NCBI GenBank assembly: GCA_017848795.1
Contig: JAFIHG010000050.1
Span: forward strand, 1 to 64,000
Length of the DNA: 64,000 bases
Direction of reading: 5' to 3'
DNA from: Candidatus Nanopelagicales bacterium
GTDB lineage: Bacteria; Actinomycetota; Actinomycetes; S36-B12; CAIYMF01
Position 1 is the first letter of the stretch; the number at the start of each line of letters is the position of its first letter. Below the pieces are notes generated by a model, which searched no databases, had not been told where the DNA came from, and saw only the letters and a program-made list of their open reading frames with translations. A program made the translations under genes and the position numbers. Shown in pieces: positions 9,653 through 21,083 of the stretch.

Positions 9653-10921
9653 TCAGGCCAGTTCGTAGGCGGGCACACGCGCGACGTCGGCGCCGAGGCG
9701 TACCAGGTCGTCCACGAAGTTCTCGTAGCCGCGGTCGACGTGGTGCGGTTCGTGCAGCGTCGTGACGCCGTCGGCGACGAGCCCGGCCAGGATCAAGCCG
9801 GCGCCGGCCCGGATGTCGGACGCCTCGACCGGGGCACCGGAGAGCTTCGGTACGCCGCGCACCATCGCGTGGTGGCCGTCGGTACGAACATCGGCACCGA
9901 GGCGTACGAGCTCGTTGACGAACCGGAAACGCGCCTCGAACAGGTTCTCGGTCACCATCGCCGCGCCCTCGGCGATGGCGTTCAGCGCCAGGAACTGCGG
10001 CTGCAGGTCCGACGGGAATCCCGGGTACGGCAGCGTGACGATGTCGACGGCGCGTGGGCGTCCCGCGGCGCGCACGCGGATCCCGTCGGGCAGCTCGGCG
10101 ACGTCGGCGCCGGCGCGGACCAGCTTGTCCAACGCGATCTCGAGGTGGTCGGCGCGGGCGCCTCGGATCGTGACGTCGCCCTGCGTCAGTGCCGCCGCCG
10201 TCGCCCAGGTGCCCACGACGACGCGGTCAGGCACCGTGGTGTGCTCGGCGGGCCCGAGCGCGTCGACGCCGTCGATCTCGAGGGTTGAGGTCCCGATGCC
10301 GCCGATCCGGGCGCCCATCTTGGTGAGCAGGGTGCAGATGTCGACGATCTCCGGCTCGCGGGCGGCGTTGTCGATGACGGTCGTGCCCTTGGCCGTGACC
10401 GCGGCCATGAGCAGGTTCTCGGTCGCGCCCACGCTCGGGAAGTCAAGCCAGACGGTGGTGCCGCGCAGCCGCTGGTCACGCGACGCGATCAGGTAGCCGT
10501 GCTCGCTGGTGACGGTCGCACCGAGCCGCTCCAGGCCCATCACATGCATGTCCAGGCCGCGGCTGCCGATGTTGTCCCCGCCCGGCAGCGCCACCTCGGC
10601 CACGCCGCAACGCGCGAGCAGCGGTCCGAGCACGTTGATGGACGCGCGCAGCCGGCGTACCAGGTCGTAGCCGGCGCTGTGGCCGAGCTGGGCGGGGACG
10701 GTGATCGACACGGTCCGCCCGACGCGCACCACGTCGCAGCCCAGGCGGCGCAGCAGCTCGGACTGGTAGTCGATGTCCAGGATCTCGGGCATGTCGTGCA
10801 GGACGGTGGTGCCCTCCGCGAGCAGCGAGGCGGCCATCAGCTTCAGGGCGGAGTTCTTCGCACCCCCGACCCGGACCTCACCGGCCAGCCGGGCGCCACC
10901 GGCCACCCGGATCGCCTCCAT
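9653..10921 (-). CDS. murA: UDP-N-acetylglucosamine 1-carboxyvinyltransferase MurA, Cys-to-Asp variant
   Basis: A 422-residue enolpyruvyl transferase of standard length that adds enolpyruvate from PEP to UDP-GlcNAc, the first committed step of peptidoglycan synthesis. The N-terminal catalytic Lys is visible in GGAKNSALK (K22). In the mobile loop the usual PGGCAIG is here PGGDNIG, with Asp116 replacing the catalytic Cys that fosfomycin alkylates. The same replacement is known in mycobacteria and makes the enzyme intrinsically insensitive. The rest ([30 protein letters not shown]) is normal. It is divergent from the adenosyltransferase gene, about 65 nt apart, and is probably transcribed from its own promoter. 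Confidence 0.94.
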   Translation of the reverse strand: MEAIRVAGGARLAGEVRVGGAKNSALKLMAASLLAEGTTVLHDMPEILDIDYQSELLRRLGCDVVRVGRTVSITVPAQLGHSAGYDLVRRLRASINVLGPLLARCGVAEVALPGGDNIGSRGLDMHVMGLERLGATVTSEHGYLIASRDQRLRGTTVWLDFPSVGATENLLMAAVTAKGTTVIDNAAREPEIVDICTLLTKMGARIGGIGTSTLEIDGVDALGPAEHTTVPDRVVVGTWATAAALTQGDVTIRGARADHLEIALDKLVRAGADVAELPDGIRVRAAGRPRAVDIVTLPYPGFPSDLQPQFLALNAIAEGAAMVTENLFEARFRFVNELVRLGADVRTDGHHAMVRGVPKLSGAPVEASDIRAGAGLILAGLVADGVTTLHEPHHVDRGYENFVDDLVRLGADVARVPAYELA

Positions 10922-10986
10922 GCCGGGCAGGATACCCGTGAGTAGCCTCCCGGCTACGCATCCTGGCCGCGCCCTACAGTGGGCGG

Positions 10987-11562
10987 GTGGTCAACCTCAC
11001 CCGCATCTACACCCGGACCGGCGACGACGGCACGACCGCGCTCGGCGACATGAGCCGCACCGACAAGAACGACCTGCGGCTGATCGCGTACGCCGACGTC
11101 GACGAGGCGAACAGCGCGCTCGGTGTGGCGCTCGCGCTCGGCGAGCCGTCCGAATCGCTGCGCGAGCTGCTCACGATCGTGCAGAACGACCTGTTCGACG
11201 TCGGCGCCGACCTGTGCACCCCGGTCGTGGCGGACCCGCCGTACCCGCAGCTGCGGGTCACCCAGGACTACATCGACCGGCTCGAAGCGGCCTGCGACGA
11301 GCACAATGCGCAGTTGGAGAAGCTGCGCTCGTTCGTCCTGCCCGGCGGCACTCCGGGTGCCGCACTGCTGCACGTCGCCCGCACCGTCGTACGCCGTGCC
11401 GAGCGCGCGACGTGGGCGGCGCTGGCCGAGCACCGCGACACCATGAACCCGTTGACCGCGACCTACCTGAACCGGCTCTCGGACCTGCTGTTCATCCTGG
11501 CCCGTACCGCGAACCTGCCGGCCGGCGGCGACGTGCTGTGGGTACCGGGCGCGAACCGGTGA
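10987..11562 (+). CDS. Cob(I)yrinic acid a,c-diamide / cob(I)alamin adenosyltransferase, PduO type
   Basis: A 191-residue PduO-family ATP:co(I)rrinoid adenosyltransferase. The ATP-binding N-terminus ([13 protein letters not shown]), the [10 protein letters not shown] block and the C-terminal [12 protein letters not shown] plus [12 protein letters not shown] are all intact. It makes adenosylcobalamin, the cofactor required by the ethylmalonyl-CoA mutase encoded 3 kb away. GTG start; no strong ribosome site is seen. It overlaps the following YbaK-type gene by 4 nt (GTGA), so the two are co-translated, although their functions do not obviously match. Confidence 0.92.
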   Translation: MVNLTRIYTRTGDDGTTALGDMSRTDKNDLRLIAYADVDEANSALGVALALGEPSESLRELLTIVQNDLFDVGADLCTPVVADPPYPQLRVTQDYIDRLEAACDEHNAQLEKLRSFVLPGGTPGAALLHVARTVVRRAERATWAALAEHRDTMNPLTATYLNRLSDLLFILARTANLPAGGDVLWVPGANR

Positions 11563-12113
11563 CCGTCCTGCTGCCCTGGGCTCCCGAACCGGCGTTGGCG
11601 CATCCGGGGCTGCTGGCCGACCCGGTCCACGACGCGCTCGAGCGGTGGGCGGCGAGCGACCCGCGCGTCGGCACGCAGGTGTGCGTCGTCGAGATCGATC
11701 CGGCGCTCGCCGATACCGCCGCCCTGGTCGCGGCGTACGACCTCGAGCTGACTGCGTCGGTGAACTGCGTGCTGGTCGTGGGCAAGCGCGCCGGCGAGGA
11801 GCGCCTCGCCGCGGTGTGCGTCGCTGCCAGCACGCGTGCCGACGTGAACTACGCCGTGAAGGCGTTGCTCGACGTGCGCAAGGCCACCTTCCTGCCCATG
11901 GAGCGCGCCGTCGACGAGTCCGGCATGGAGTACGGCGGCATCACCCCGGTCGGCTTGCCGACCAGCTGGCGGATCCTCCTCGACGAGCGAGCTGCTGCGC
12001 AGGCCGGGGACATCGTCATCGGCAGCGGGCTGCGCCGTTCCAAACTGGTCCTGCCGGCAGACCTGCTCGCGACGATGCCGGGCATCGAGGTGGCCGCCGT
12101 CGCTCAGGGCTGA
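11559..12113 (+). CDS. YbaK/EbsC-family aminoacyl-tRNA deacylase-like protein
   Basis: A 184-residue protein with the YbaK/ProX fold: VCVVEIDPALADTAALVAAY at the start, a central beta-rich region (NCVLVVGKR), the conserved KALLDVRKATFLPMERAV, and a GGITPVGLPTSWRILLDE block corresponding to the GG(V/I)SPxG substrate-pocket motif. Family members clear mischarged Cys- or Ala-tRNAPro in trans; specificity here is unknown. The GTG at 11559 overlaps the stop of the adenosyltransferase gene. An extended upstream reading frame exists but is only antisense to murA and noise. Confidence 0.85.
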   Translation: MTVLLPWAPEPALAHPGLLADPVHDALERWAASDPRVGTQVCVVEIDPALADTAALVAAYDLELTASVNCVLVVGKRAGEERLAAVCVAASTRADVNYAVKALLDVRKATFLPMERAVDESGMEYGGITPVGLPTSWRILLDERAAAQAGDIVIGSGLRRSKLVLPADLLATMPGIEVAAVAQG

Positions 12114-12268
12114 GGGCGAGGACGACCGCTGCCGCCGACTGCCGGATCGTTCGCGTCGAGCAGCCGGGCATCGTCGAGGCTCGCTGCCAGCCCTGCCGTC
12201 GGCACCTGCGCGCCATGCTCGAAGACGAGGTTCGCGGCGTCCGGCCCGCCCAGCCGCTGCAGCGCCAT
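12104..12268 (-). pseudogene. Possible short remnant of a WS/DGAT-like acyltransferase start
   Basis: Between the convergent YbaK and HepT genes there is no convincing gene. A 54-codon minus-strand frame from the ATG at 12268 begins with RLGGPDAANLVFEHGAQ, which resembles the N-terminus of wax-ester synthase/diacylglycerol acyltransferases in actinomycetes (RLxGxDAxxLYxETP pattern) and then loses the resemblance. It may be a decayed fragment or chance. The rest of 12,114-12,350 holds nothing I can name. Confidence 0.2.
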
Positions 12269-12350
12269 GCCGTCATGATGGCCCCGCGAGGCATCGGATC
12301 GAGGGCGAACGAGGGCGCCGGCCCGGCCACGGCTGATCACGCCGCTCGCG

Positions 12351-12731
12351 TCATCCCTGCAGCAGTCCTCGGACCTGCGCCGCGAACGGCGGAATGTCGG
12401 TCTCCAGCGCAGCCCACACGACGGCAGGATCGACCCTGTCGTACCGATGCGAGACGAAGTTGCGAATGCCCTTCGCTCTCCGGAACGGTATCTCCGGATG
12501 GTCCGCCACCAGCTCCGGAGAGACCCGGCCGGACGCTTCCCCGATCCGATTGACGATCGCTTCGGCCGCAAGCGCGAGCATGCGGTCCGAGTCGTATGCT
12601 TCCCTTCCGCGCGAGACGAGCAATGCGGCATCATTGGCAAAGTCGAGAATGTCCTGCAGCGACAGGCACGTCCGCCTCCCGTACCGCTGCTCGACGACGG
12701 TGTGGGGACGACTCGCGGGATCGCCGCTCAC
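12351..12731 (-). CDS. hepT: HepT-like ribonuclease toxin (DUF86)
   Basis: A 126-residue HEPN-fold protein. The RNase signature Rx4HxY is seen as RNFVSHRY with R90, H95 and Y97, preceded by the typical AIVNRIGEASGRVSPEL helix. HepT toxins act on tRNA or mRNA and are neutralised by AMP-ylation by a cognate MntA nucleotidyltransferase. Here the ATG overlaps the MntA stop by 4 nt (ATGA), so antitoxin and toxin are translationally coupled, antitoxin first. The N-terminus (about 1-20) is longer than usual; a start near residue 23 is possible. High confidence as a type VII pair; target RNA unknown. Confidence 0.88.
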   Translation of the reverse strand: MSGDPASRPHTVVEQRYGRRTCLSLQDILDFANDAALLVSRGREAYDSDRMLALAAEAIVNRIGEASGRVSPELVADHPEIPFRRAKGIRNFVSHRYDRVDPAVVWAALETDIPPFAAQVRGLLQG

Positions 12732-13189
12732 AGGGCAACAGCCTCTTTGAGGATCCCCGCGTCGCGCGCCTTCAGTGCCCCTGTGGAGACGATGTCGACG
12801 GGAAAGCCGAGCAGCTCCTCCAGCTCCTCCTTCATGGCCACCAGCGAGAACAGACCGGTGCCGCTACGAAGCGTCACCAGTAGGTCGAGGTCGCTGTCGA
12901 ATCGGTCTTCGCCGCGCGCCACCGAACCGAATACCCGCACCTGCTCGGCACCGTGCCGGGTGGCGATCTCACGCACGCCGGCCGCGTGCCGTCGCAGGGT
13001 GACCGAGGGGGAGTCTCGAAGTGTGCGAAGGATCCGCTGTTCCTGGGCCGCGGAGATCGGCCGCGTACCGGCTTCGTACGCCGCGATGTGCGACTGGCTG
13101 ATGCCGCACCGATGCGCGACCTCTCGCTGAGTCAGTCCTGACGCCTTGCGCAGCTCGCGCAGGCGCTTACCGCGCCCTACCCGTTCCAT
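12728..13189 (-). CDS. mntA: MntA-type nucleotidyltransferase antitoxin with N-terminal XRE HTH
   Basis: A 153-residue fusion: a lambda-repressor-like HTH at about residues 8-45 (LRELRKASGLTQREVAHRCG, then SQSHIAAYE) followed by a minimal nucleotidyltransferase domain with GSx10DxD (G88-S89, D100, D102 in SDLDLLV). The transferase should AMP-ylate HepT; the HTH should let the same protein repress the operon, doing the job of a separate regulator. I chose ATG 13189: a promoter 5' to it predicts a leaderless transcript starting exactly there, and the HTH begins 8 residues in. The frame is open to 13225, but that extension crosses the promoter. Confidence 0.85.
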   Translation of the reverse strand: MERVGRGKRLRELRKASGLTQREVAHRCGISQSHIAAYEAGTRPISAAQEQRILRTLRDSPSVTLRRHAAGVREIATRHGAEQVRVFGSVARGEDRFDSDLDLLVTLRSGTGLFSLVAMKEELEELLGFPVDIVSTGALKARDAGILKEAVAL

Positions 13190-13225
13190 GCTCCGGTGAT
13201 ACCACCTGGTATTTCTCCGGGTCAA
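13190..13225 (-). promoter_or_regulatory. Promoter and palindromic operator of the mntA-hepT operon
   Basis: On the minus strand a TTGACC -35 (13225-13220), an 18-nt spacer and a TATCAC -10 (13201-13196) place the start of transcription on the A of the mntA ATG (13189), giving a leaderless mRNA. A perfect palindrome ATACCACCTGGTAT (13199-13212) lies in the spacer and touches the -10, an ideal site for autorepression by the HTH of MntA. Motifs are seen; their use is inferred. Confidence 0.6.
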
Positions 13226-13291
13226 CCTTCGCAGATCACAGTTCGGGTCGGATCCCGCAGCTGAATTTTCCGTGACGACCCTCGGGGAAGG

Positions 13292-13627
13292 TCAGTGGGT
13301 GGCGCCAGCGAGGTTGACGACGACCACCCCGGCGACGATGAGGGTGAGGCCGACAAGCTTGGCCGTGCTCAACGGCTCGCCGAGCCACAGCACCCCGATC
13401 ACCGCGATCGCCGCGGTGCCGACGCCGGACCACACCGCGTACACGATGCTCACCTGCAGCTCGGTCACGGCCTTGGCGAGCAGCGCGAAACTGACCAGGT
13501 ACGCCGCGACGACCGCGACCGAGGGCAGCAGCCGCGTGAACCCTTCGGTGGCGCGCAGCAGCGCGGTGCCGGCGACCTCCACGACGATGGCGATCGCGAC
13601 GAGCAGCCACGCGGCCGCGGCGCCCAT
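13292..13627 (-). CDS. Small multidrug resistance (SMR/EmrE-type) efflux protein
   Basis: A 111-residue protein with four transmembrane helices and the SMR essentials: the membrane-embedded Glu in helix 1 (VVEVAGTALLRATEGFTR, E17), the helix 3 motif YAVWSGVGTA and the helix 4 segment LVGLTLIVAGVVVVN. It would form a dimer exchanging protons for lipophilic cations or guanidinium compounds. It begins 2 nt downstream of the atpC stop on the same strand and may be read through from the atp operon, an unusual companion for ATP synthase. Whether it is a Gdx or a Qac type cannot be told. Confidence 0.9.
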   Translation of the reverse strand: MGAAAAWLLVAIAIVVEVAGTALLRATEGFTRLLPSVAVVAAYLVSFALLAKAVTELQVSIVYAVWSGVGTAAIAVIGVLWLGEPLSTAKLVGLTLIVAGVVVVNLAGATH

Positions 13628-13629
13628 GG

Positions 13630-14025
13630 CTAGTCGGGGACGCTGCCGGTGGCGACCTTGAGGCGCGTCTCGGCGCGCGCGATGGCCGCGACCATCTCCG
13701 GGTGGTCGGTGCCGGCGCTGCGGGCACGGGCGAGCGCGTCGCGCGCCCGTTCCACATCGATCTCGCTCGACAGTTCGGCGGCCTCCGCCAGGATCGACAC
13801 GTTGTCGCTGTCGACCGCGAAGAACCCACCGTGCACGGCAGCGGTGATCAGGTCACCGTCCGTGCAGTGGATGCGGACCGGGCTGTTGGCCAGCAGCGCG
13901 AGCACCGGTTCGTGCCTCGGCATGATGCCGATCTCGCCCTCCAGCGTCGTGGCCGAGACCATCGACGCGGTCCCCGACCACAGCTTGCGGTCGATCGCGA
14001 CGATGGACACGTTCAGCTCCGCCAT
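13630..14025 (-). CDS. atpC: F1Fo ATP synthase subunit epsilon
   Basis: A 131-residue epsilon subunit: N-terminal beta-sandwich (AELNVSIVAIDRKLWSGTASM, EGEIGIMPRHEPVLALL) and C-terminal helical hairpin (ERARDALARARS, AIARAETRLKVA). It sits in the central stalk, couples rotation and can inhibit ATP hydrolysis. Start at ATG 14025, 2 nt after the atpD stop; upstream extension in frame is antisense-like noise. Last gene of the atp operon proper. Confidence 0.95.
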   Translation of the reverse strand: MAELNVSIVAIDRKLWSGTASMVSATTLEGEIGIMPRHEPVLALLANSPVRIHCTDGDLITAAVHGGFFAVDSDNVSILAEAAELSSEIDVERARDALARARSAGTDHPEMVAAIARAETRLKVATGSVPD

Positions 14026-14027
14026 GG

Positions 14028-16399
<2,372 letters not shown>

Positions 16400-16408
16400 C
16401 GACAGCGC

Positions 16409-18040
16409 CTACCGCTTGACCCGGGTGATCGTGGCGTGGTCGACCTCTTCCTCGTCGAGCGCCTCCGCCGGTGCCTCGTGGAGCAGCGTGTCGCCCGCGC
16501 TGGTCACGAACCCGGCGGTGAAGTCGGCGATCGCCTTCTCCAGCAACGCGACGGTCTCGTCGGACAGGTCGCCGGTGTTGCGGATGGAGTCCAGGATGCC
16601 GCTGTCGTCCCGACGCAGCGAGTCGAGGAACTCGCGCTCGAAGCGGGCGATCTCGGCTGCCGGCACCAGGTCGAGCTTGCCGGTCGTACCGGCCCAGATC
16701 GACACGACCTCGTCCTCCATCGGGAACGGGGTGTACTGCGGCTGCTTGAGCAGTTCCACAAGCACGGCACCGCGGGCCAGCTGCGCCTTGGACGCCGCGT
16801 CCAGGTCGGAGCCGAATGCGGCGAACGCCTCCAGCTCGCGGTACTGCGCCAGGTCCAGGCGCAGCCGCCCCGCGACCTTGCGCATCGCCTTGGGCTGGGC
16901 CGATCCGCCGACGCGGGACACCGAGATGCCGACGTTGATCGCCGGACGTACTCCGGAGTTGAACAGGTCCGACTCCAGGAAGCACTGCCCGTCGGTGATG
17001 GAGATGACGTTGGTCGGGATGTACGCCGACACGTCGTTCGCCTTGGTCTCGATGATCGGCAGGCCGGTCATCGAGCCGCCGCCCAGCTCGTCGGAGAGCT
17101 TGGCGCACCGCTCGAGCAGGCGGCTGTGCAGGTAGAAGACGTCGCCGGGGTACGCCTCACGGCCCGGCGGGCGGCGCAGCAGCAAGGAGACCGCCCGGTA
17201 CGCCTCGGCCTGCTTGGAGAGGTCGTCGAAGACGATGAGCACGTGCTGGCCCTGGTACATCCAGTGCTGGCCGATCGCCGAACCGGTGTACGGCGCGAGG
17301 TACTTGAAGCCGGCCGGGTCGGAGGCGGGCGCCGCGACGATGGTGGTGTACTCCATCGCGCCGTGCTGCTCGAGCGCGTCCTTGACCGACGCGATCGTCG
17401 AGCCCTTCTGCCCGACCGCCACGTAGACGCACTTGACCTGCTTCTTGGGGTCGCCGGACTCCCAGTTCTGCTTCTGGTTGATGATCGTGTCGACGCAGAC
17501 CGCGGTCTTCCCGGTCTGCCGGTCGCCGATGATCAACTGCCGCTGGCCGCGACCGATGGCCGTCATGGCGTCGATCGCCTTGATGCCGGTCTGCATCGCC
17601 TCCTTGACGGGCTGGCGCTGCACGACCGACGGCGCCTGCAGCTCGAGCGCCCGGCGGCCCTCCGACTCGATCGGCCCGCGGCCGTCGATTGGGTTGCCCA
17701 GCGGGTCGACGACCCGGCCGAGGTAACCGTCGCCGACCGGCACCGAGAGGATCTCCCCGGTCCGCGTGACGCGCTGGCCCTCCTCGATGGCGGACCCGTC
17801 GCCGAGGAGCACGACGCCGATCTCGCGCACGTCCAGGTTCAGCGCCAGGCCCAGCAGACCGCCCTCGAGCTGGAGCAGCTCGTTGGTCATGGCCGAGTGC
17901 AGGCCCTCGACCCGCGCGATGCCGTCACCGGTCTCGGTGACGATGCCGACCTCCTCGCGGGTGGTCGACGGATCGTACGACTCGACGTTGCGCTCGATCG
18001 CCGCGCGGATGTCCTCCGGGCGGATCGTCAGCTCGGTCAT
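16409..18040 (-). CDS. atpA: F1Fo ATP synthase subunit alpha
   Basis: A 543-residue regulatory alpha subunit. The P-loop GDRQTGKT is at 172-179, with the conserved [15 protein letters not shown] before it, and the Arg-finger region [14 protein letters not shown]. It binds non-catalytic nucleotide and supplies the arginine finger to the catalytic sites. Start at ATG 18040, preceded by GAAGGA at good spacing; the 18 extra codons upstream are not needed. A slightly larger gap (104 nt) separates it from atpH. Confidence 0.97.
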   Translation of the reverse strand: MTELTIRPEDIRAAIERNVESYDPSTTREEVGIVTETGDGIARVEGLHSAMTNELLQLEGGLLGLALNLDVREIGVVLLGDGSAIEEGQRVTRTGEILSVPVGDGYLGRVVDPLGNPIDGRGPIESEGRRALELQAPSVVQRQPVKEAMQTGIKAIDAMTAIGRGQRQLIIGDRQTGKTAVCVDTIINQKQNWESGDPKKQVKCVYVAVGQKGSTIASVKDALEQHGAMEYTTIVAAPASDPAGFKYLAPYTGSAIGQHWMYQGQHVLIVFDDLSKQAEAYRAVSLLLRRPPGREAYPGDVFYLHSRLLERCAKLSDELGGGSMTGLPIIETKANDVSAYIPTNVISITDGQCFLESDLFNSGVRPAINVGISVSRVGGSAQPKAMRKVAGRLRLDLAQYRELEAFAAFGSDLDAASKAQLARGAVLVELLKQPQYTPFPMEDEVVSIWAGTTGKLDLVPAAEIARFEREFLDSLRRDDSGILDSIRNTGDLSDETVALLEKAIADFTAGFVTSAGDTLLHEAPAEALDEEEVDHATITRVKR

Positions 18041-18144
18041 CTCGGTCCTTCTCTGGCCTTCGCCGGTCCACGGTGCTCGGCGCCGCTGCGGCACCTGCGC
18101 TCCATTGTCGCTTCTCGCTGATTCGGTTCTTACGCGTGGTCGTC

Positions 18145-18951
18145 CTACGCCGACAGCACCCGCCGGGCTTGCTCGAGCCGGGTCGCGACGCTGCCGTCGA
18201 TCACCTCGTCGCCGACCTGGACCACGATGCCACCGACGACGTCGGGGGTCACCTCGATCTGCAGCCGCACCTGCCGACCGGTGATCCGGTCGAGTGCGGC
18301 GGTCAGCCGCCGCTGCTGCTCGTCGGTCAGTGCGACGACGCTACGCACCACGGCGAGCAGCCGTCCGCGCTGCGCTGCAGCGAGCGCCGACAGTTCGGCC
18401 ACCGCGGCGACCGGTGCCCGGCCGCGCAGGTGACCGGCGGTGTGGGCGAGCAGGTTCGTGGTGACCTCGCTGGCCTGGTTCCCGACCAGGTCGGTGACCA
18501 GGGCGGCCTTGCGCTCGGCGGTCAGCGCGGGATCGGTCAGGGCGAGCTGCAGCTGCGGAGACGACTCGATCGCGCGACCGAACCGGAACAGCTCGTCCTC
18601 GACGCGGTCCAGCTCGCCGCCGTTCGCCGCCTCGAGCAGCGCGGCGCCCACCGCGAGCGTCTCGAGCGCGGTCACCAGGTCGGCGTCCTCCGACCACCGA
18701 GCGGCCGCGACCTCCTCGAGCGTGCCGAGCGAGCTCGGTGCGACGCGCGAACCGAGCACGTCCGCGACGATCGCGCGGCGTGCCGGCGCCGGGACGCCGG
18801 AGTCGCTGAGCACGCTGCGCAGCGACTTCTCCGTCGCGAGCAGTGCCGCGACGGAGAACAGGTCGCCCGAGAGCGAGGAGAGGTCGCCCGGCGGGAAGGA
18901 CTGCAGTGATTCCTGCAGCCCCGCCAAGGAGTCCCGACTGGCGCCGATCAT
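18145..18951 (-). CDS. atpH: F1Fo ATP synthase subunit delta
   Basis: A 268-residue delta subunit, longer than the ~180-residue form of E. coli, as is common in actinomycetes. The C-terminal third carries the conserved [32 protein letters not shown] block that closes the F1-stator contact. It binds the top of F1 and the b subunit dimer. Start ATG overlaps the atpF stop by one base (TGATG), so translation is coupled. Confidence 0.95.
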   Translation of the reverse strand: MIGASRDSLAGLQESLQSFPPGDLSSLSGDLFSVAALLATEKSLRSVLSDSGVPAPARRAIVADVLGSRVAPSSLGTLEEVAAARWSEDADLVTALETLAVGAALLEAANGGELDRVEDELFRFGRAIESSPQLQLALTDPALTAERKAALVTDLVGNQASEVTTNLLAHTAGHLRGRAPVAAVAELSALAAAQRGRLLAVVRSVVALTDEQQRRLTAALDRITGRQVRLQIEVTPDVVGGIVVQVGDEVIDGSVATRLEQARRVLSA

Positions 18952-19526
18952 CAGCGCGCCACCCCGGTCGCAGCGGCCTGCTCCTCCAGGTCGGCGAGGA
19001 ACCGGTCCACCGTCGCCCGCGCCCGCTCGTCATCGGAGAGCTGTTCGCCGACGACCTTGCCGGCGAGCTGCACCGCCAGGTCGCCGACGTGGCGCTGGAG
19101 CGCAGCCACGGTCGTCGCCCGCTCCGCCTCGATCGTCGCCTCGGCCCGAGCCCGGATGCCGGCGGCCGCTTCCGCCGCCTCCCGGCGGGCCTCCTCCAGG
19201 ATCGCGGTCTTGTCGGCCTGCGCCTGCGCCCGGATCGCCGCTGCCTCGTGACGCGCGTCCGCCAGCGCCTGCTGGTACTGCGCCTTGAGGGCGTCGGCCT
19301 CGGCCTGCGCGTTCTCGGCGCGGCTGATTCCGCCCTCGATCGCAGCGGTCCGCTCGTCGAGCGCCTTGCGGATCCCGGGCAGCGCGAGCTTGGCCAGCAG
19401 CCCGAAGACCACGAAGAACGCGACGAGCCCGATGATCAGCTCGGAGAGCGGGATGGCGAGCACGTTCGGCTCGGACTCGCCGCCCTCGGCAGCGAGCAGC
19501 GGCAGGAGTGCGTTCAGACTGTTCAC
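18951..19526 (-). CDS. atpF: F1Fo ATP synthase subunit b
   Basis: A 191-residue stator subunit. One transmembrane helix (LSELIIGLVAFFVVFGLLAKLALP) is followed by a long charged Ala/Glu/Arg helix (about 55-165) that forms the peripheral-stalk coiled coil. It holds F1 against the a subunit. Lies between atpE (42-nt gap) and atpH (1-nt overlap). Confidence 0.96.
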   Translation of the reverse strand: MNSLNALLPLLAAEGGESEPNVLAIPLSELIIGLVAFFVVFGLLAKLALPGIRKALDERTAAIEGGISRAENAQAEADALKAQYQQALADARHEAAAIRAQAQADKTAILEEARREAAEAAAGIRARAEATIEAERATTVAALQRHVGDLAVQLAGKVVGEQLSDDERARATVDRFLADLEEQAAATGVAR

Positions 19527-19568
19527 TGGTGGCCTCGTTGTGCGTTCGTTGGTCCGGCGGGACTCAGG

Positions 19569-19853
<285 letters not shown>

Positions 19854-20711
19854 TCAGTGGGCGTGCAGTGCGTCGTTGATGTACACGGCGGTCAGCAGGG
19901 CGAACACGTACGCCTGCAGCGCCTGGATGAGGATCTCGAACAGGACGAGCACGATCGCGACCAGCAAGGAGGCGATCGATCCAGCGATACCGATGATGTT
20001 CGGCGACCACAGGTACCACGCGGCCACGCTGAAGGACACGATCAGCAGGTGGCCGGCGAACATGTTGGCGAACAGACGCACCGAGTGGGTGAACGGTCGC
20101 ACCAGGAAGTTGGAGACGAACTCGATCGGGATGAGCAGGACGTACATGAGCTTGGGCACGTCCGGCGGCATCGTCATCATCTTCATGAACTTGCCGGGAC
20201 CCTGCTTGATCATCCCGACCGGGACCCACAGCAGGTAGACGATGGCGGCGAAGGCGACGGGGATCGCGAAGCGCGAGGTCGGGGCGAACTGGGCGAACGG
20301 CACGATGCCGAGGAAGTTCACGACCCAGACCAGGAAGAACAGCGCGAACAGCAGCGGTACGAACGCGTCGCCGGCCTTGCCCATCGTGTCCCGCGCGATG
20401 CCGTCACGGACGAACAGGTACCCGTACTCGCCGACGCTCTGCAGCCGGCCCGGCACGACCTTGGCGTTGCGGAATGCCGCGACGAAGAAGATCACCAGCG
20501 CAGCGCAGGCGATGAGCAGCAGGATGATCGGCTTGCCGATGCCGAAGTCGATCCCGAAGACCTGGAACTTCCAGAGCGGGGTGAAGTCGAAGATTCCGGC
20601 GCCGGGCGCGGGGAACCCGCACCCGCTGGGGAACAGGTGGCATCCCTGCGGGACACCGTCGGCGATCAGGTGCTCAGCGGCCACGGCGGGCCTCCCGGTC
20701 GACACCGGCAC
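19854..20711 (-). CDS. atpB: F1Fo ATP synthase subunit a
   Basis: A 285-residue membrane subunit. The essential arginine facing the c ring is R212 in HSVRLFANMFAGHLL, and the partner helix ILIQALQAYVFALL carries the conserved Gln and Tyr. At least five membrane helices are visible. It provides the two proton half-channels. The N-terminal ~40 residues contain two Cys in a periplasmic segment (GCHLFPSGC). An alternative start a few codons in is possible. Confidence 0.96.
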   Translation of the reverse strand: MPVSTGRPAVAAEHLIADGVPQGCHLFPSGCGFPAPGAGIFDFTPLWKFQVFGIDFGIGKPIILLLIACAALVIFFVAAFRNAKVVPGRLQSVGEYGYLFVRDGIARDTMGKAGDAFVPLLFALFFLVWVVNFLGIVPFAQFAPTSRFAIPVAFAAIVYLLWVPVGMIKQGPGKFMKMMTMPPDVPKLMYVLLIPIEFVSNFLVRPFTHSVRLFANMFAGHLLIVSFSVAAWYLWSPNIIGIAGSIASLLVAIVLVLFEILIQALQAYVFALLTAVYINDALHAH

Positions 20712-20720
20712 ACACCTTGG

Positions 20721-21083
20721 TCATGACACGTCCTGTCGTGGCGTCGTCGTCCCGGAGCGCTTGGCTCCGATGCGGGCGTACACGAGGTAGAGCGCGAAGG
20801 ACGCCCCGAGCAGGGCTCCCACGGCGGCGCCGACGCTGTGGCTGCCCAGCCAGCCTCCGACGAGCCATCCCAGCAGGGTGTAGAGAGCGATCCCGGCCCC
20901 GAGGTGGCTGACGGCGACCCAGGCCAGGTCGTCGGTGGCCCTGCCCTCCGGCAGCGGCTCCGACGTCGCCTCGGACGTCTTCGTCGCGGCGGCACGGTAC
21001 CACCGGCGATCGTGGTGGCCGGACACCGGGGCGCGGAACGGCGGGCGATCGGCGTCGGGTCCGACGCGGACCCCGAACATCAC
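20721..21083 (-). CDS. AtpI/AtpZ-like ATP synthase accessory protein
   Basis: A 120-residue protein with a variable charged N-terminus (~1-50) and two closely spaced transmembrane helices (SHLGAGIALYTLLGWLVGGWLG and AAVGALLGASFALYLVYARIG), the AtpZ/AtpI family hallmark. These proteins assist c-ring assembly or Mg2+/Ca2+ supply. The GTG at 21083 overlaps the preceding stop by 4 nt (GTGA); an ATG follows directly at 21080. Ten nt before atpB. Confidence 0.8.
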   Translation of the reverse strand: MMFGVRVGPDADRPPFRAPVSGHHDRRWYRAAATKTSEATSEPLPEGRATDDLAWVAVSHLGAGIALYTLLGWLVGGWLGSHSVGAAVGALLGASFALYLVYARIGAKRSGTTTPRQDVS

